Source: Buddleja alternifolia
Lineage: Eukaryota; Streptophyta; Magnoliopsida; Lamiales; Scrophulariaceae
Assembly (NCBI GenBank): GCA_019426215.1
Contig: CM033397.1
Span: 25,422,480-25,486,479, forward strand
Reading direction: 5' to 3'
DNA: 64,000 nucleotides
Shown: piece by piece, positions 45,233 through 58,100 of the stretch
Layout of the letters: each line of letters starts with the position of its first letter
Numbering within the stretch: position 1 is the first letter of the stretch
Made by a program: the position numbers and the translations under genes
Notes under the pieces: generated by a model
The model's database searches: none
The model's input: the letters and a program-made list of their open reading frames with translations, nothing else
What the model was told of the DNA's origin: nothing

Positions 45233-46979
45233 TTCATATTAAATGTTTTGATGATGACAAATAGGACTTCCTGTTAGACCCCGAAAAGTGTAAAAGCTTT
45301 CATAGAATGTTTTGTATAAGTACCTGAAAGCTTATTTATCTTAGGCTTATAGTATTTATCTTTGTAGAATTCTTTAGACTAAGTATGTGACACTAAATCA
45401 CTTAGGAAAATTCTAGGTGAGTCTACCAAGTGATGAAGGTGAAGATCAAGCGTCTGAAGTTACAATGGATAAGATATCTGAAGCGTCCGTCAAACGCTTT
45501 AGGGGTTATCCCAGTGCTCAACTACGATGGATAACTCAGGCCGAATACTCAACATCAAGTGAAATGACGGAATTCTCATGAGACCATCAAGACAATTGAA
45601 GAGTAAGCGTCTGAAATAAAGAAAGAAAGTCAGGATCAGTCCAAGCGTCTGTCCAATACACGAGAATAACTATTCTCTTCAGCAAGCGTCCAAAAAGTTA
45701 AACCACACAACCTACAAAGAACGTAACCTGAAAAACTCAAACCCAAAACCATCCAAGACTTAAAAATGCATGAATCAAACGGACGAATTATTTCCAACGG
45801 AAATAAGACAAGATGCATTAAAAGTCGGATAAGTGCTATTAAAATATAAGCACTATAACTTATGGGCAAGCCATATCTTTGACCTAGACTGTCAGATTTA
45901 TGAAACCAAGACCATGCCTAACCAATTAAATATACCCAAAGTTAGAAATGTCTGAACCCAAGGAATGTTTGGGGAAACGAGACTCCAACCGTGTCAAACG
46001 GACAAAAACCACCAATACCTTATAAATAGCTCTTTCAACAAACAAGTAAACAGACACACAAAAAAAAAGGCAAAAAAAATTACTTACTTTGTTGAAAGAA
46101 AAGCTTACTAAAAATCATAGCCAAATATCCATATAAGCTTTTCACAAATATTCCAGAGACAGTCACCCATATCTCAAATCTCTTTTTAAGAAGAACCTAT
46201 ACTACCATTGAGATATCCCCAAGTTGTTTGAACTTTCCAAAAACAAACAAACCCGTGACCAAAACCATCAACACCTTTCATCTGAGTGAGAAAGCTGGTT
46301 GACTTGCAAGCAATATTTTTGTGTAAAAGAAGCTTGTTGAAGTTGATCTCTATTGGAGCTGAAATCTGTGTGACCAAGGAGTTCCGAGATCAAGAGTAAC
46401 TTGCACCATTTCTGAGTGAAAGAAGCAAGGGGATAGAAGATCTTTAGTGGAGCTGAAATCAGTGTGACCAAGGAGTTCCCAGATCATATCCAATCTCCCT
46501 CTATCTTGTAGAAGTCTCTGTGTGACTCTTCGATAATCATCATAGTGGAAAAACCTCCCTGATAAAAGGAGAAGAAGGACGTAGCTGGGATTACATCACC
46601 CCGTGAACCTTACAAATATCTTGTGTCATTTACCTCTTTAAGCATTCATTGTTTTACTGCTTTACTATTCATACTGCATACATTCTGATAAAGTCTTAAA
46701 ACAACTAAGCGACTACTTTCGATTAATTAACCGAACGCTAAGCTATAAAATACTTCCGCTGTGCTAACTCTGATTTAGTGACTAAACTCTGCCCTACTTT
46801 GGTAAGCGTTGAAATCACCGAGTCTAAGTTAACGTTTCTCAAGCGCCACATCCAGCGCTTAAACTTGTCAAGCGTTCAAATACTTCAAAGTGATACGAAC
46901 TTTTAAGAAGTCGGAAAAGACTTCAGAGTCTATTCAACCCCCCCTTCTAGACCCTTTCGTATACCACTTGGGACCAACA
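45233..46979 (+). repeat. LTR 3: plus-strand Sirevirus LTR with the matching target duplication
   Basis: 1747 bp, TGTTAGG...CCAACA, preceded by the usual PPT. It is followed by GAAGA, the sequence that precedes Sirevirus A at 25200. It is therefore the better candidate for the original 3' LTR of element A, with the region 36018-45232 partly explained by the duplication. Confidence 0.92.
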
Positions 46980-46984
46980 GAAGA
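46980..46984. repeat. Target-site duplication GAAGA, right side
   Basis: Pairs with 25200-25204. Confidence 0.8.
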
Positions 46985-47124
46985 CCAACCGCAAAGACTC
47001 AAGAATTAACCTGATATGGCTGATTTAGGTATGCTTTCGCTTTTCATTATCTGATTCTTTATGATTGAGCATGAACGTTCTTGATTTTGGTGAAGCTTTT
47101 CACCGGTTAAATTGAGTTCCAACA
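46985..47124 (+). repeat. 3' part of the older copia-type LTR
   Basis: Resumes directly after the target duplication and ends TTCCAACA. It is followed by a primer site, so it is the right-hand part of an LTR whose left part ends at 25204. Confidence 0.6.
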
Positions 47125-47127
47125 AGT

Positions 47128-47139
47128 GGTATTAGAGCG
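47128..47139 (+). other. Primer-binding site of the older copia-type element
   Basis: TGGTATTAGAGC is one mismatch from the tRNA-iMet complement and lies three bases after the LTR end, so the interior of the older element runs rightward. 47140-47470 is T-rich leader without an ORF. Confidence 0.7.
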
Positions 47140-47470
47140 AATCATGTTTAATCATTAAAAATCATTGTTTTTTTTTTCTTGATGATATATATGAGTTTAT
47201 TTAATTTAATGATTCCAAATATGGTAAAATTAAATTTAAGATCTATTTGGGTTTTCTTTTTTCGGTTATTTTTTGTATATTTCGTGTAAAATCATGTGAA
47301 TTAAGAAGTTTTGTGATATTATTTGCATGTTTTGATGCGTTATATGGATACATGATGTTAAGGTTTTGATTTGGTTAAATAATTTTTGCAATTTTCGGAC
47401 TTGCGATGCAAAAAATTGCCCAGAAATCGCATGGAGGCGCCGTTGAAATTAGGGCTAAAAAATAAATGTT

Positions 47471-48187
47471 GACACATTATCAAAAAACATCTAGTATAAA
47501 ACAGTTTTTTCTTTAAATGTAAGCTAAAATTTGTCAACAATTTGCGTGACTTCACCAAGAAAATCCACAATGCACTGTACAATACTCAGAATCGTAAACC
47601 ATTTTTTTTCTTTCAAAGTAGACACATAAGGCTTTCTGAAAACGTATGATACATTATCAAAAAATATCTAGTGTAAAATAGTTTTTTCTTCAAATGTAAG
47701 ATAAAATTTATCGATAGTTTTGCACAACTTCACGAGAATATCTATAATGCATTGTAGGATGCTTGAAATCATAAACCGTTTGTTTTTGTTTTAAAGTAGA
47801 CACATAGGGCTTTCCAAAACTATATGAAACATTATCAAAAAATATCTAGTATGAAACAGTTTTTTCTTCAAACTTAAGCTAAAATATATTGACAGTTTTG
47901 CTCGACTTCACGAGAAAGTCTATAACGCATTGTAGGATGTTCGGAATTATAAATCGTTTTGTTTTGTTTTCAAATTAGACACATAGGTATTTTTGAAAAT
48001 GTATGACACATTATCAAAAAATATTTAGTATGAAACAGTTTTGTCGTCAAATATAAGCTAAAATTTATCGACAGTTGTGCACGTCTTCACGAGAATATCC
48101 ATAACGCATTGTAGGATTCTCGGAATCATAAACATTTTTTGCCTTTCAAATTATACACATAGAGATTTTCAAATATGTATGACATAT
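47471..48187 (+). repeat. 178-bp tandem repeat array, left part
   Basis: Four units start at 47471, 47648, 47826 and 48005, and a fifth begins at 48181 (spacings 177, 178, 179 and 176 bp). Each begins with GA(C/T/A)ACATTATCAAAAAA and contains CACGAGAA(T/A)(A/G)TC and GCATTGTAGGAT. Sirevirus C interrupts the fifth unit, which resumes at 62510. Confidence 0.9.
48183..48187. repeat. Target-site duplication CATAT, left side of Sirevirus C
   Basis: Identical to 62510-62514. Confidence 0.92.
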
Positions 48188-49947
48188 TGTTGGTCCCAAG
48201 TGGTATACGAAAGGGTCTAGAAGGGGGGGGGTTGAATAGACCCTGAAGTCGTTTTCGACTTCTTAAAAATTCGTATCACTTTGAAGTATTTGAACGCTTG
48301 ACAAGTTTAAGCGCTGGATGTGGCGCTTGAGAAACGTTAACTTAGACTCGGTGATTTCAACGCTTACCAAAGTAGGGCAGAGTTTAGTCACTAAATCAGA
48401 GTTAGCACAGCAGAAGTATTTTATAGCTTAGCGTTCGGTTAATTAATCGAAAGTAGTCGCTTAGTTGTTTTAAGACTTTATCAGAATGTATGCAATATGA
48501 ATAGTAAATCAGTAAACAATGAATGCTTAAAGAGGTAAATGACACAAGATATTTGTAAGGTTCACTGGATGATGTAATCCCAGCTACGTCCTTCTTCTCC
48601 TTTTATCAGGGAGGTTTTTCCACTATGATGATTATCGAAGAGTCACACAGAGACTTCTACAAGATAGAGGGGGATTGGATATGATCTCGGAACTCCTTGA
48701 TCACACAGATTTCAGCTCCACTAAAGACCTTCTATCCCCTTGCTTCTTTCACTCAGAAATGGTGCAAGTTACTCTTGATCTCGGAACTCCTTGGTCACAC
48801 AGATTTCAGCTCCAATAGAGATCAACTTCAACAAGCTTCTTTTACACAAAAATATTGCTTGCAAGTCAACCAGCTTTCTCACTCAGATGAAAGGTGTTGA
48901 TGGTTTTGGTCACGGGTTTGTTTGTTTTTGGAAAGTTCAAACAACTTGGGGATATCTCAATGGTAGTATAGGTTCTTCTTAAAAAGAGATTTGAGATATG
49001 GGTGACTGTCTCTGGAATATTTGTGAAAAGCTTATATGGATATTTGGCTATGATTTTCAGTAAGCTTTTCTTTCAACAAAGTAGGTATTTTTTTTGCCTT
49101 TTTTTGTGTGTGTTTTACTTGTTTGTTGAAAGAGCTATTTATAAGGTATTGGTGGTTTTTTGTCCGTTTGACACGGTTGGAGTCTCGTTTCCCCAAACAT
49201 TCCTTGAGTTCAGACATTTCTAACTTTGGGTATACTTAATTAGTTAGGCATGTTCTTGGTTTCATAACTTCTGACAGTTTCAGTCAAAAGAATGGCTTAC
49301 CCATACGTTATAGTGCTTATATTTTAATAGCACTTATCCGACTTTTAATGCATCTTGTCTTATTTCCGTTGGAAATAATTCATCCGTTTGATTCATGCAT
49401 TTTTAAGTCTTTGGATGGTTTTGGGTTTGAGTTTTCAGGTTACGTTCTTTGTAGGTTGTGTTGGTTTAACTTTTTGGACGCTTGCTGAAGAGAATAGTTA
49501 TTCTCGTGTATTGGACAGACGCTTGGACTGATCCTGAGTTTCTTCTCTTTATTTCAGACGCTTACTCTTCAATCTTGTCTTGATGGTCTTACTGAGAATT
49601 CCGTCATTTCACTTGATGTTGAGTATTCGGCCTGAGTTATCCATTCGTAGTTTGAGCACTGGGATAATCCCTAAAGCGTTTGACGGACGCTTCAAGATAT
49701 CTTTATCTATTGTAGCTTCAGACGCTTGATCTTCACCTTCATCACTTGGTAGACTCACCCAGAATTTTCCTAAGTGATTTAGTGTCACATACTTAGTGAA
49801 TTATACAAAGATAAATACTATAAGCCTAAGATAAATAAGCTTTCAGGTACTTATACATAACATTCTATGAAAGCTTTTACACTTTTCGGGGTCTAACAGG
49901 AAGTCCTATTTGTCATCATCAAAACATCTAATATGAAATTCCTAACA
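48188..49947 (-). repeat. 3' LTR of Sirevirus C
   Basis: 1760 bp, termini TG...CA, near-identical to 60745-62509. It belongs to unit 2 of the 7.5-kb tandem duplication. Confidence 0.95.
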
Positions 49948-49961
49948 ATTTCCCCCTTTTT
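49948..49961 (-). other. PPT of Sirevirus C
   Basis: On the minus strand AAAAAGGGGGAAAT precedes the 3' LTR. Confidence 0.88.
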
Positions 49962-50141
49962 GATGATGGCAATACTTATTTAGTTCAAGCGTTATATACC
50001 TAAAGTGAAGGTTAGCGTAAGTTAGTAAGTTAGTTTGAGCTTTAACGAGATGTTTCAGCTGTAAAATGCATTATATATATATATATATATTTCATAGTAC
50101 AGGCATTTTACAACTAAAAAGAGAGAAGCACAAAAAAAAAA

Positions 50142-53100
50142 TCAAGATCGTGACTTGATCTTGTATCTCTTAGTCATTTCAGCACGGATTGCTTCAGTTA
50201 TCTGATCTTCTAACGTCATCATCGCAGCATGATCTTTACTGATTATGTGCTTGTTTTCTTGAACTTGTCGTGCCTTAAAGGGAATGAAGTGTTTATCCCA
50301 TTCCTCTGGACTGATGCCTATGTATCGTAGGCAAATTCTGAAGGTTTGGTCGAAGTCAGACATTTTTCTTTCTAAGGCTAATACTGCTGGATCAGATGGT
50401 TCTGGAATTGATGCTCTGAGAAGAGGAATGTCAAACTGTTCAAGCAGTGCTCTTGAAGGCAATGGAAGAGTTGGATAGAGCACTCTGGGAGTTTCTTTCT
50501 TATTGGACGCTTCAACCGATGTAGTTACCCAAGAGGGATAGGGATACCTTGGTTCTGTACTCAGTGTGAGAGAAGTATCAATATGTTGACGCTTGGATGG
50601 TGGAGGAGGAACTTGATCTTTAGATGTTGACGATTTCCTCTTTTCTCCCTTCTTTTCCCCCTTATTGCCATCATCAGTCTGTATGAAATGCTGAGTAAGA
50701 AGACTGACTTGAGTAGCAATCTGAGCGACAGAGGCCTCAAGAGTGGTTAGACGCTGGTCGAAATGTTCTTTCATGACCAGGAGTTGAGCGTGATTAGCGT
50801 CTGTGAGAGAGGTCTCTAGAGCCGTGAACCGGTCTTGTAGATCATTGGTTAAAGCCACATGACTTGCCTGAGTAGCTGTAGATAGTTGCTGTATTTGAGT
50901 GAGGCATTCAGTCATGGACGGTTGAGCGTCGGGAATTGCAGTGCTGACTCGAGACTTAAAACGAGATGTGTGTTTGAGAGATTCAATAGGTACTTGATAA
51001 GTAGGATCAAATACTGTTCCTCGAAGCTCTGGGGCAGTGTTGGACTCGGTGGATGCAGTAGAGTCGGATTCAGTTGGACTGGGGAATGAGGCGCTTGAGG
51101 TAATTCTAATAAGCGCTCAGGAGCAGGTAACGTGTCAGCTGGTGCTGCAGTAAATTCTGATTCTATACGGCTAAAGTCCGTAAACCGAAAGTCCAAGCTG
51201 GCAAACGGCTCATCTGCATATGGATACGTAGCAATCTGTAGAAGTTCATTCAAATGTAGAGTGGGGAGATAAGTACCTTGAATGAACGTTCTGATAGGAC
51301 TATCCAGGGCCCTGATATACATTGGCCCGAGGATATCCAGCACATGAGTGGGAAAGATTTTGGAGGGCGCTTGGCAGATGGAGAATAAGGCATCTGGGCA
51401 ATAGTGTTGTGAGAAGCCAATTAGCCGATCTGTTGGGAGAGTCTTCGGTTTCCGAGAGTCGGGAACGTGGAGCCGGTAATACTCTTCCAAGTATGGGTAG
51501 ATGGCTGAAGCAAGCGCTTGAGATCTTTCTAGCAGCGATAAAACAAAATCATAGTGACTGAAGACTTCTTGTCGAATAGACGGAAGAAGTGGATATCCTC
51601 TGAAAGGATTGATCCGAGAGCCATTCCATTGTCGCAGATTTTCTGTGAAGATTTTGTCGAATAGGGAGACTGGAGGCATAATTGCCATCATGAAAGAAAA
51701 GTTGTCTTCACAGTGGCTAGGGGTGCAGTTCAGACAGGACAGGGGAGAAGAACCGCTGGTGGACGCTTGATCAGCAAAGCGTAGAGAAGAGTTGGCCAGT
51801 TTGTGCAATGCTTGTCTTAAGCGGTGTTCAGGTTGATGGCGGATCAGAGGCAGCTTCAGAACGGGTCCAAGTCTATGTTGGCGCTGCGTTAGCATGTAGC
51901 GTGCAAATTTGGTCTTTTTATCATGAATCCCTATTCTGAACAGATGGGGAGCACTAACCAAGTCTTCAAATTTATACGTGTCACCCATGTAAGCTTCAGC
52001 CCATCTTATCTCAGTCATACAATACTCAGTTCCTGCATTAAGTATAGCACGAAACCCTTGGTGATGAATATCACAGATGGATTCAAAACGATACCTGTCT
52101 GGTTGGTAGTTAGCGTTCCAGACGCAGTCAAAATATGCATCGGTTTCAAGTTGAATCATCTCGGTCAGGGAAGCTGGACGCTCACCGGCATGTACTCCTT
52201 TATTCTTCCACAGGAGGAGAGGATTAGCTGAGCGCTTGTTTTCCCTGCTTTTGACCAGTGTTGGAGAGTGAGAATAGCCTTCTCTGTTTAGTAGCCCTTC
52301 CGTTGGGTTCAGAAGCTTATCCTGACGCTCATAGACTCTGATGTTGTAGTCTCTGAGAGCGAAGCCAGTGGGTTTGCTTGTCCCACAGTCCAGATAATAA
52401 GCTAAATCAACATCAGCTCTAGGAGTCTTGCCTCCTTGCCGCTGTGCTTGGAGAGTTACGGAAGCCGGGATGTGTTTGGGAGTCTTCCCGAGTTCAAGAG
52501 CTGTGTAGTAAGCTTCATCAGCTGGGGTTGAGGCTGTGTTAAAGAGAGTGTTGCGTACAGCCAGATCAAACTTTATGAGCTTGGCGATATCATTTTCGGC
52601 ATTGATAAGACTTTCTTCATTGTATCCTGCAGGTATGAAGGTCTCTGCGGGCGCTGGAGGCAAATAATCGACTGAGTGATCGATAGTCTTTAAGGGATCC
52701 AGCTTGAAGAAATGTCGATGAATCACAACGTCGTTAGCATCGCTCTGACCTTCTGAGCGTGCCTCTGTTGTACTAGGTAATGCAAGCAATGGTTGAGCCC
52801 TTGGGATTTCAGGTTCATCAGGCTCGAGATTTGTAGATTCGATGGCAGCTTCATGTGCGATGGCCACAATGTGGGCCATATCAACATCCAGATGGACATC
52901 AACTGGTGTTTCAAAGGATGATATCGGGACAGCAGCTATGGCTTGATCACTTTGTGTAGCCTCAGAAGAAATGGCAGCAGTTGGACGCTTACGTCTCTTC
53001 AAGATACGCTTCACATTTATACCTTCGGCGGGGAACGCTTGAGTCTGTGGAACTGCAGGTTCTTCAAAGTCAATATTTTTGAGAACCTTTTCCAGATCTT

Positions 53101-54025
53101 TCCGACTAATGAGGGGTATAGAATCCTCGTCATCTTCATCGCTTTTGATAGGTTGAGCCTTGGGCTTTCGAGAACCCCGTTTCTTTGTGACAGTGGGACG
53201 CTTCACATTACGCTCAGCCTCCTCATCTGACGCTGCTCGGATAACTTGGCGCTCAGAGAGAGGCTTAGCAGCACCTCCAACTTTTGGTGGATTGAAGAGA
53301 TTATTGATGATTCTTGGCCCATAGAACTTATGCTTGGCCACGGTGACTCCTGCTGAAGAGGTGCACTCTGCTCGAAAAATTAGATCACTTAAAACTAGAC
53401 CATAAGGTCTGTTTGAAGTGCGTAGACTGTCTCTGAACCTGCTGAATATAGAGGCGCTCCAGTTGATTTTTATCTTGAGCAGGATGGCAGTCATCATCTG
53501 GAACTGGGTTGGGTTGATTTTGTCGAAGGTTCCCACTCTGCATTTAATGTTTTTACTGCAGAAATCAGCCAAGACTCGATACCTGTTCACTATATCTTTC
53601 TTCTCAAAGTATGGTTTGTATGGAACATCATCGTAAGCGCTAATCTGAGTCCAGACTTCTTGAATTTGTTCTTCAGTGATAGTGTCTAAAGTGGCTCCAG
53701 CATTAAGTAGAGAGAAATTCTGGGCAATAGAGGCCGCAGAGAGAGTGAACGTCTTTGATTCCTTCTTGGAGACAAGAAACAAACAAGTGATGGAAGTCTC
53801 ATCGTCAGACAGTCGAGCATTTCTCCAGAAGAATTCTAGTTCTTCAGGAAACATATACGAATATTTTGTGAGAAATTTCTGAAGCCCAGCCTCTGCTACA
53901 GAATCCATCATTTCCGTTAAATCAATTTGGGGGTTTTCATAGAGAAACTTCCAATCAACTATAAGGCCTTCAGTGACCTTAACAACAACTTCAGTGGTTC
54001 CAGCAGTAGCTTTCTTGGGTGCCAT
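50142..54025 (-). pseudogene. Sirevirus C ORF3 (so-called env-like), one-base frameshift
   Basis: It runs from M-A-P-K-K at 54025 to the stop at 50142, about 1295 codons but for one break. The run of five C in A is four C here (51080-51083), so the frame from 54025 ends at 50912 and the last 257 codons lie in another frame. The break is in a S/T/P-rich linker. Residues 1-250 look globular. Then come basic K-R-R-K-R-P clusters, a long middle domain with a C-x2-C...C pattern (S-C-L-N-C-T-P-S-H-C), a coiled coil and a conserved C-terminus. No secretion signal or hydrophobic anchor is evident, which argues against a membrane envelope role. SIRE-type elements carry an ORF at this position that has been called env-like. 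The actual function is unknown. Confidence 0.82.
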
Positions 54026-55040
54026 TAGTGAGAAGTAGACAGAGATTACGAATGAAATTTTTTGTTTTTGAGAAAGAGAGAGAATTTTTCTTGCACGAAT
54101 GTAATAGAGTATAAGAGTGTTTGTGTTTCTGCAGAAAGTGTGTTTTTTTTTTGAGATACTTCAATTTGAATGTTCTTTGTGTTTGAGATGTTGACACGTG
54201 GAGAAATATAAATCTCAGCCATTAAAATATAACTGTGGACGTGAATTTAGATTAAATAGGCACGGTTTCTTTTAGTAACTTCCACATATACTATTTTGAA
54301 GTCCGATTAAAAAATTGAAACAGAGACTTTTGATATACTGAGAGTGATACGTGTTCCCATGAAAAACAGATACGTTCTTTATGAAAACTGTTCGGGAACC
54401 ATAATTTTGAACAACTATTCAAATACCCGCCAAAAATTTGTTAAAGTGTCCGGACCTATTCAGAATGACGCTTGAAACAATTCAGTGTTATGTGGACGCT
54501 TGAGAATCTTGAGGTTCTCTTTCAAGTAACATTTTGTGCTTTAGCGATCATTGTAACATATAAAATTATTCCTGTGTATGAGGACATAGTTTCCCAGTAC
54601 TTATCATTATGTCTTGGTAGTAATGTTTTACTTTTGGTTTAAAATATTCAGCGCTGGTTGTATTCGTCTAAGATACATGGTAATTGTACTGACGCGTGTA
54701 CATGTGCTGAACCATCTTTGAAAAACGTGATGAGTACCCATGGGTTTTCTTGAGCGAAGGGTGAGGAATGTCAAGTCAGCATTAATTGCATTGATTGACT
54801 AATCCACTTTCTCGTTTTAGCGTAGGGTAATGTACGCTTGCTTTTAAAGGGTCTTTTACTAACTGCTTTAGCCGGGAATAAAGCTAAGCATTTAGTTTAT
54901 TTTGAAAGAAGTGCAGACGCTAAGACAGATTTGTGTAATAAGCGTCAAAAGGATTTAAGTGTATGGTGCTAAGTGCGTATGACCGATGCAAGGGAAAACA
55001 TTTTTGGTCATATTCACTTAGGTATAGTTAGCTCTTTTAA

Positions 55041-55100
55041 GGTTCCCCCTATGTAGGTTCCCCATAAATTACATAACATACAGTGAATTCCCCCTAAATT
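55041..55100 (-). other. Multiple PPT-like copies after pol (Sirevirus C)
   Basis: Same three G-rich tracts as 32561-32620, on the minus strand. Conservation in both copies supports a native feature of the family. The 1-kb spacer 54026-55040 is otherwise non-coding. Confidence 0.7.
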
Positions 55101-55133
55101 TCATGCCTAACAAAAGTATGATGTTTCGAATGA

Positions 55134-58100
55134 TTAAGCATTTAGATCAATCATACCTAGTTCACTTCTTAAAGTGAGAAAACGTTGTTCGTTAAGCGCT
55201 TTGGTGAAGATATCTGCCAGTTGCTTTTCTGTACCAATGAAGTGCATGGAGATATCTTTCTTTTGAACGTGGTCACGTAGAAAGTGATAGCGAATGTCAA
55301 TGTGTTTGGTTCTAGAGTGAAGAACTGGATTTTGAGTCATTGCTAAGGCGCTTTGATTGTCACAATGGATAGGAGTTGGATCTAGGATTATTCCATAATC
55401 TCTAAGTTGTTGCCTCATCCAAAGGATCTGTGCACAACAGCTTCCAGCGGCTACATACTCAGCCTCAGCGGTGGAAGTAGCGATGGACTGTTGCTTCTTA
55501 CTATGCCATGAAATTAGTCTATCACCTAGAAATTGACATGTTCCACTAGTACTTTTTCTATCTATTTTGCATCCTGCAAAATCTGCATCTGAATAACCAA
55601 TTAGTTCAAAAGGAGAATCCCTAGGATACCATAAGCCCACATTTTGTGTGCCTTTTAGGTACTTAAGGATCCTTTTAGCAGCAATTAAGTGTGATTCTCT
55701 AGGATCAGCTTGAAATCGTGCACACATGCATACTGAGAACATAATATCAGGTCTACTAGCTGTAAGATAAAGAAGTGATCCAATAATACCTCTATAGTTA
55801 GTGATATCAATTTTCTTTCCATTATCATCTCTATCTAGCTTAAGCGTTTGGCTCATTGGAATTTTTGAAGGTGATGCATTTTCCATACCAAATTTCTTGA
55901 TCATATCTCTAGTATATTTAGTTTGATTTATGAATATGCCATTAGGGAGTTGTTTAACTTGTAATCCTAGGAAGAAAGTTAATTCACCCATCATGCTCAT
56001 TTCAAATTGATCTTGCATCATCTTCGAAAATTTCTCACATAGACGCTTATTGGTAGATCCAAATATAATATCATCAACATAAATTTGAACTAGGAGAATA
56101 TCTCCATTATGGGTAATTTTGAATAACGTTGTGTCAACGCTGCCTTTTGAAAAGCCTTTACCTATAAGGAAGATAGAAAGAGTGTCATACCATGCTCGTG
56201 GTGCTTGTTTAAGACCATAGAGTGCCTTGTCCAATTTATAAACCATGCTTTTCCCATGGTTGTTGATGAATCCTGGTGGTTGCTCCACATATACTTCTTC
56301 TTGGAGTTTACCATTCAGAAATGCACTCTTTACGTCCATTTGATACACTGTAAATTTGTTAAATGCTGCAAACGCTAGAAACATGCGGATTGCTTCAAGA
56401 CGGGCAACTGGAGCGTATGTTTCATCAAAGTCGATGCCCTCTTCTTGACAGTATCCCTGAGCTACGAGTCTGGCTTTGTTTCTAATCACAATCCCATTCT
56501 CATCCATTTTGTTTCTATAGACCCATCTAGTTCCAATGACCCCTTGGTGGGTTGGTCTTGGTACTAGCGTCCATACCTCATTTCTTTCAAATTGGTTTAG
56601 CTCTTCTTGCATGGCTTCTATCCAACTTGGATCGTTAAGCGCTTCATCCACTTTCTTTGGTTCCATTTGAGATAGGAAGCTTGCAAACATGGCCTCATTT
56701 ATTGTAGCGGCTCTTGTTCTAACGGGTGCTCCAATATCTCCAATAATTAGTTCTGGTGGATGGTCTCTGAGCCATTTTCTGTCTGGTTGGAACGAGTTAA
56801 GAGATTGATCTAACGTTTGATTAAACTGTGCAGGCGCTTGACCAATTCCTTGCGTAGGCGCTTCAGTGTTTATAGTTTGAATTTGCTCTTGATGAACATT
56901 CCCTTCATGATCATCAGCGTTTCTTGCAATGTCATCGTTGATGTCTTTACGAGTAGTCTTAGGATTAGGTACAATGATTTCATTATCTTCATCAATATCA
57001 CTATCATCACACAGATTGATTTGTGACGCTTGTTGAGATAAATCTTCAATTCCTGCATCATTAATATTAACCTTACTCGGTTCTTGGTTAGCATCATCAA
57101 ACACAACATGAATGGATTCTTCAACCTTCGATTTGACTTTATTTAAGATGCGAAAGCTCTTTCCATTTTTGGCGTAACCTAGAAAGATTCCTTCATCTGC
57201 TTTAGGATCAAATGTCTTTAGGCTTTGGGAACCATTGTTATGAATGAAACATTTTGAACCAAATACATGAAAGTATGAAACATTCGGCTTACGTCCCTTC
57301 CATAACTCATATGGAGTCTTTTCATGTTGCTTGTTGATCATACACCGGTTCTGAGTGTAGCAAGCAGTGTTGATAGCTTCGGCCCACAACCTTTGAGGCA
57401 TCTTAGACTCGGCTAACATAGTCCTAGCGGCTTCTTTAAGCGTTCTGTTCCGTCGTTCAGCAACTCCATTTTGTTGAGGTGTTCTAGGTGCTGAATACTC
57501 ATGAAGTATTCCAAAGTCTTTACAAAATTTCTCAACAATATGGTTAGTAAATTCAGTTCCTCTATCACTTCTAATTCTTGTCACTTTTAGATCTTTTGAG
57601 TTTTGTAGTTGACGAATTAGAGAGGTGAGCTTGGCACTAGTTTCATCTTTAGATGCTAGAAATTCTACCCATGTATAGCGTGAAAAATCATCAACTATTA
57701 CTAGTGAATACTTTTTACCACTAACGCTCATGATTTGAATAGGACCAAACAAATCTAAATGTAGTAATTCAAGTATTCGAGAGGTCGATAGATGAAGCTT
57801 CTTCTTAAAAGATGATTTAACTTGTTTACCCATTTGACAAGCATCACATAAGCGATCTTTATTAAAGGAACCTTTAGGTAATCCCTCTACGAGATTTAGA
57901 GATATTAATTGAGAGATTGTTTTGAAATTGAGGTGATTCATTTTTCTGTGCCATAACCAACCTAATTCGTTTTGATTCTTAGCTACGAAACATGTAGGGT
58001 TGTTATCTAATGTTGAATCCCAATCTACTAAGTATACATTGTTTGTTCTTCTTCCTTTTAATTTAGTAGATCCTGTCTTAACATCGATTATCTCGCACAA

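Larger units (their letters stand above)
36018..51042. repeat. 7.5-kb tandem duplication spanning two converging Sirevirus 3' ends
   Basis: Unit 1 (36018-43527) and unit 2 (43531-51042) have the same order. Each holds plus-strand ORF3 3' part, LTR plus, a ~1.2-kb spacer, LTR minus, then minus-strand ORF3 3' part. The sub-lengths agree closely: 3456 against 3449 bp, 1208 against 1208 bp, and 2846 against 2855 bp. At the junction (43527-43531) minus-strand ORF3 sequence abuts plus-strand ORF3 sequence, with only a TAAA between. Because each unit contains opposite LTRs, the middle of the region also forms a large inverted repeat. Confidence 0.85.

Noticed and set aside
47471..48187. Centromeric satellite
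   Set aside because: The unit length fits, but only about six units are visible and they lie within a retroelement context. Centromere identity cannot be claimed from this window.
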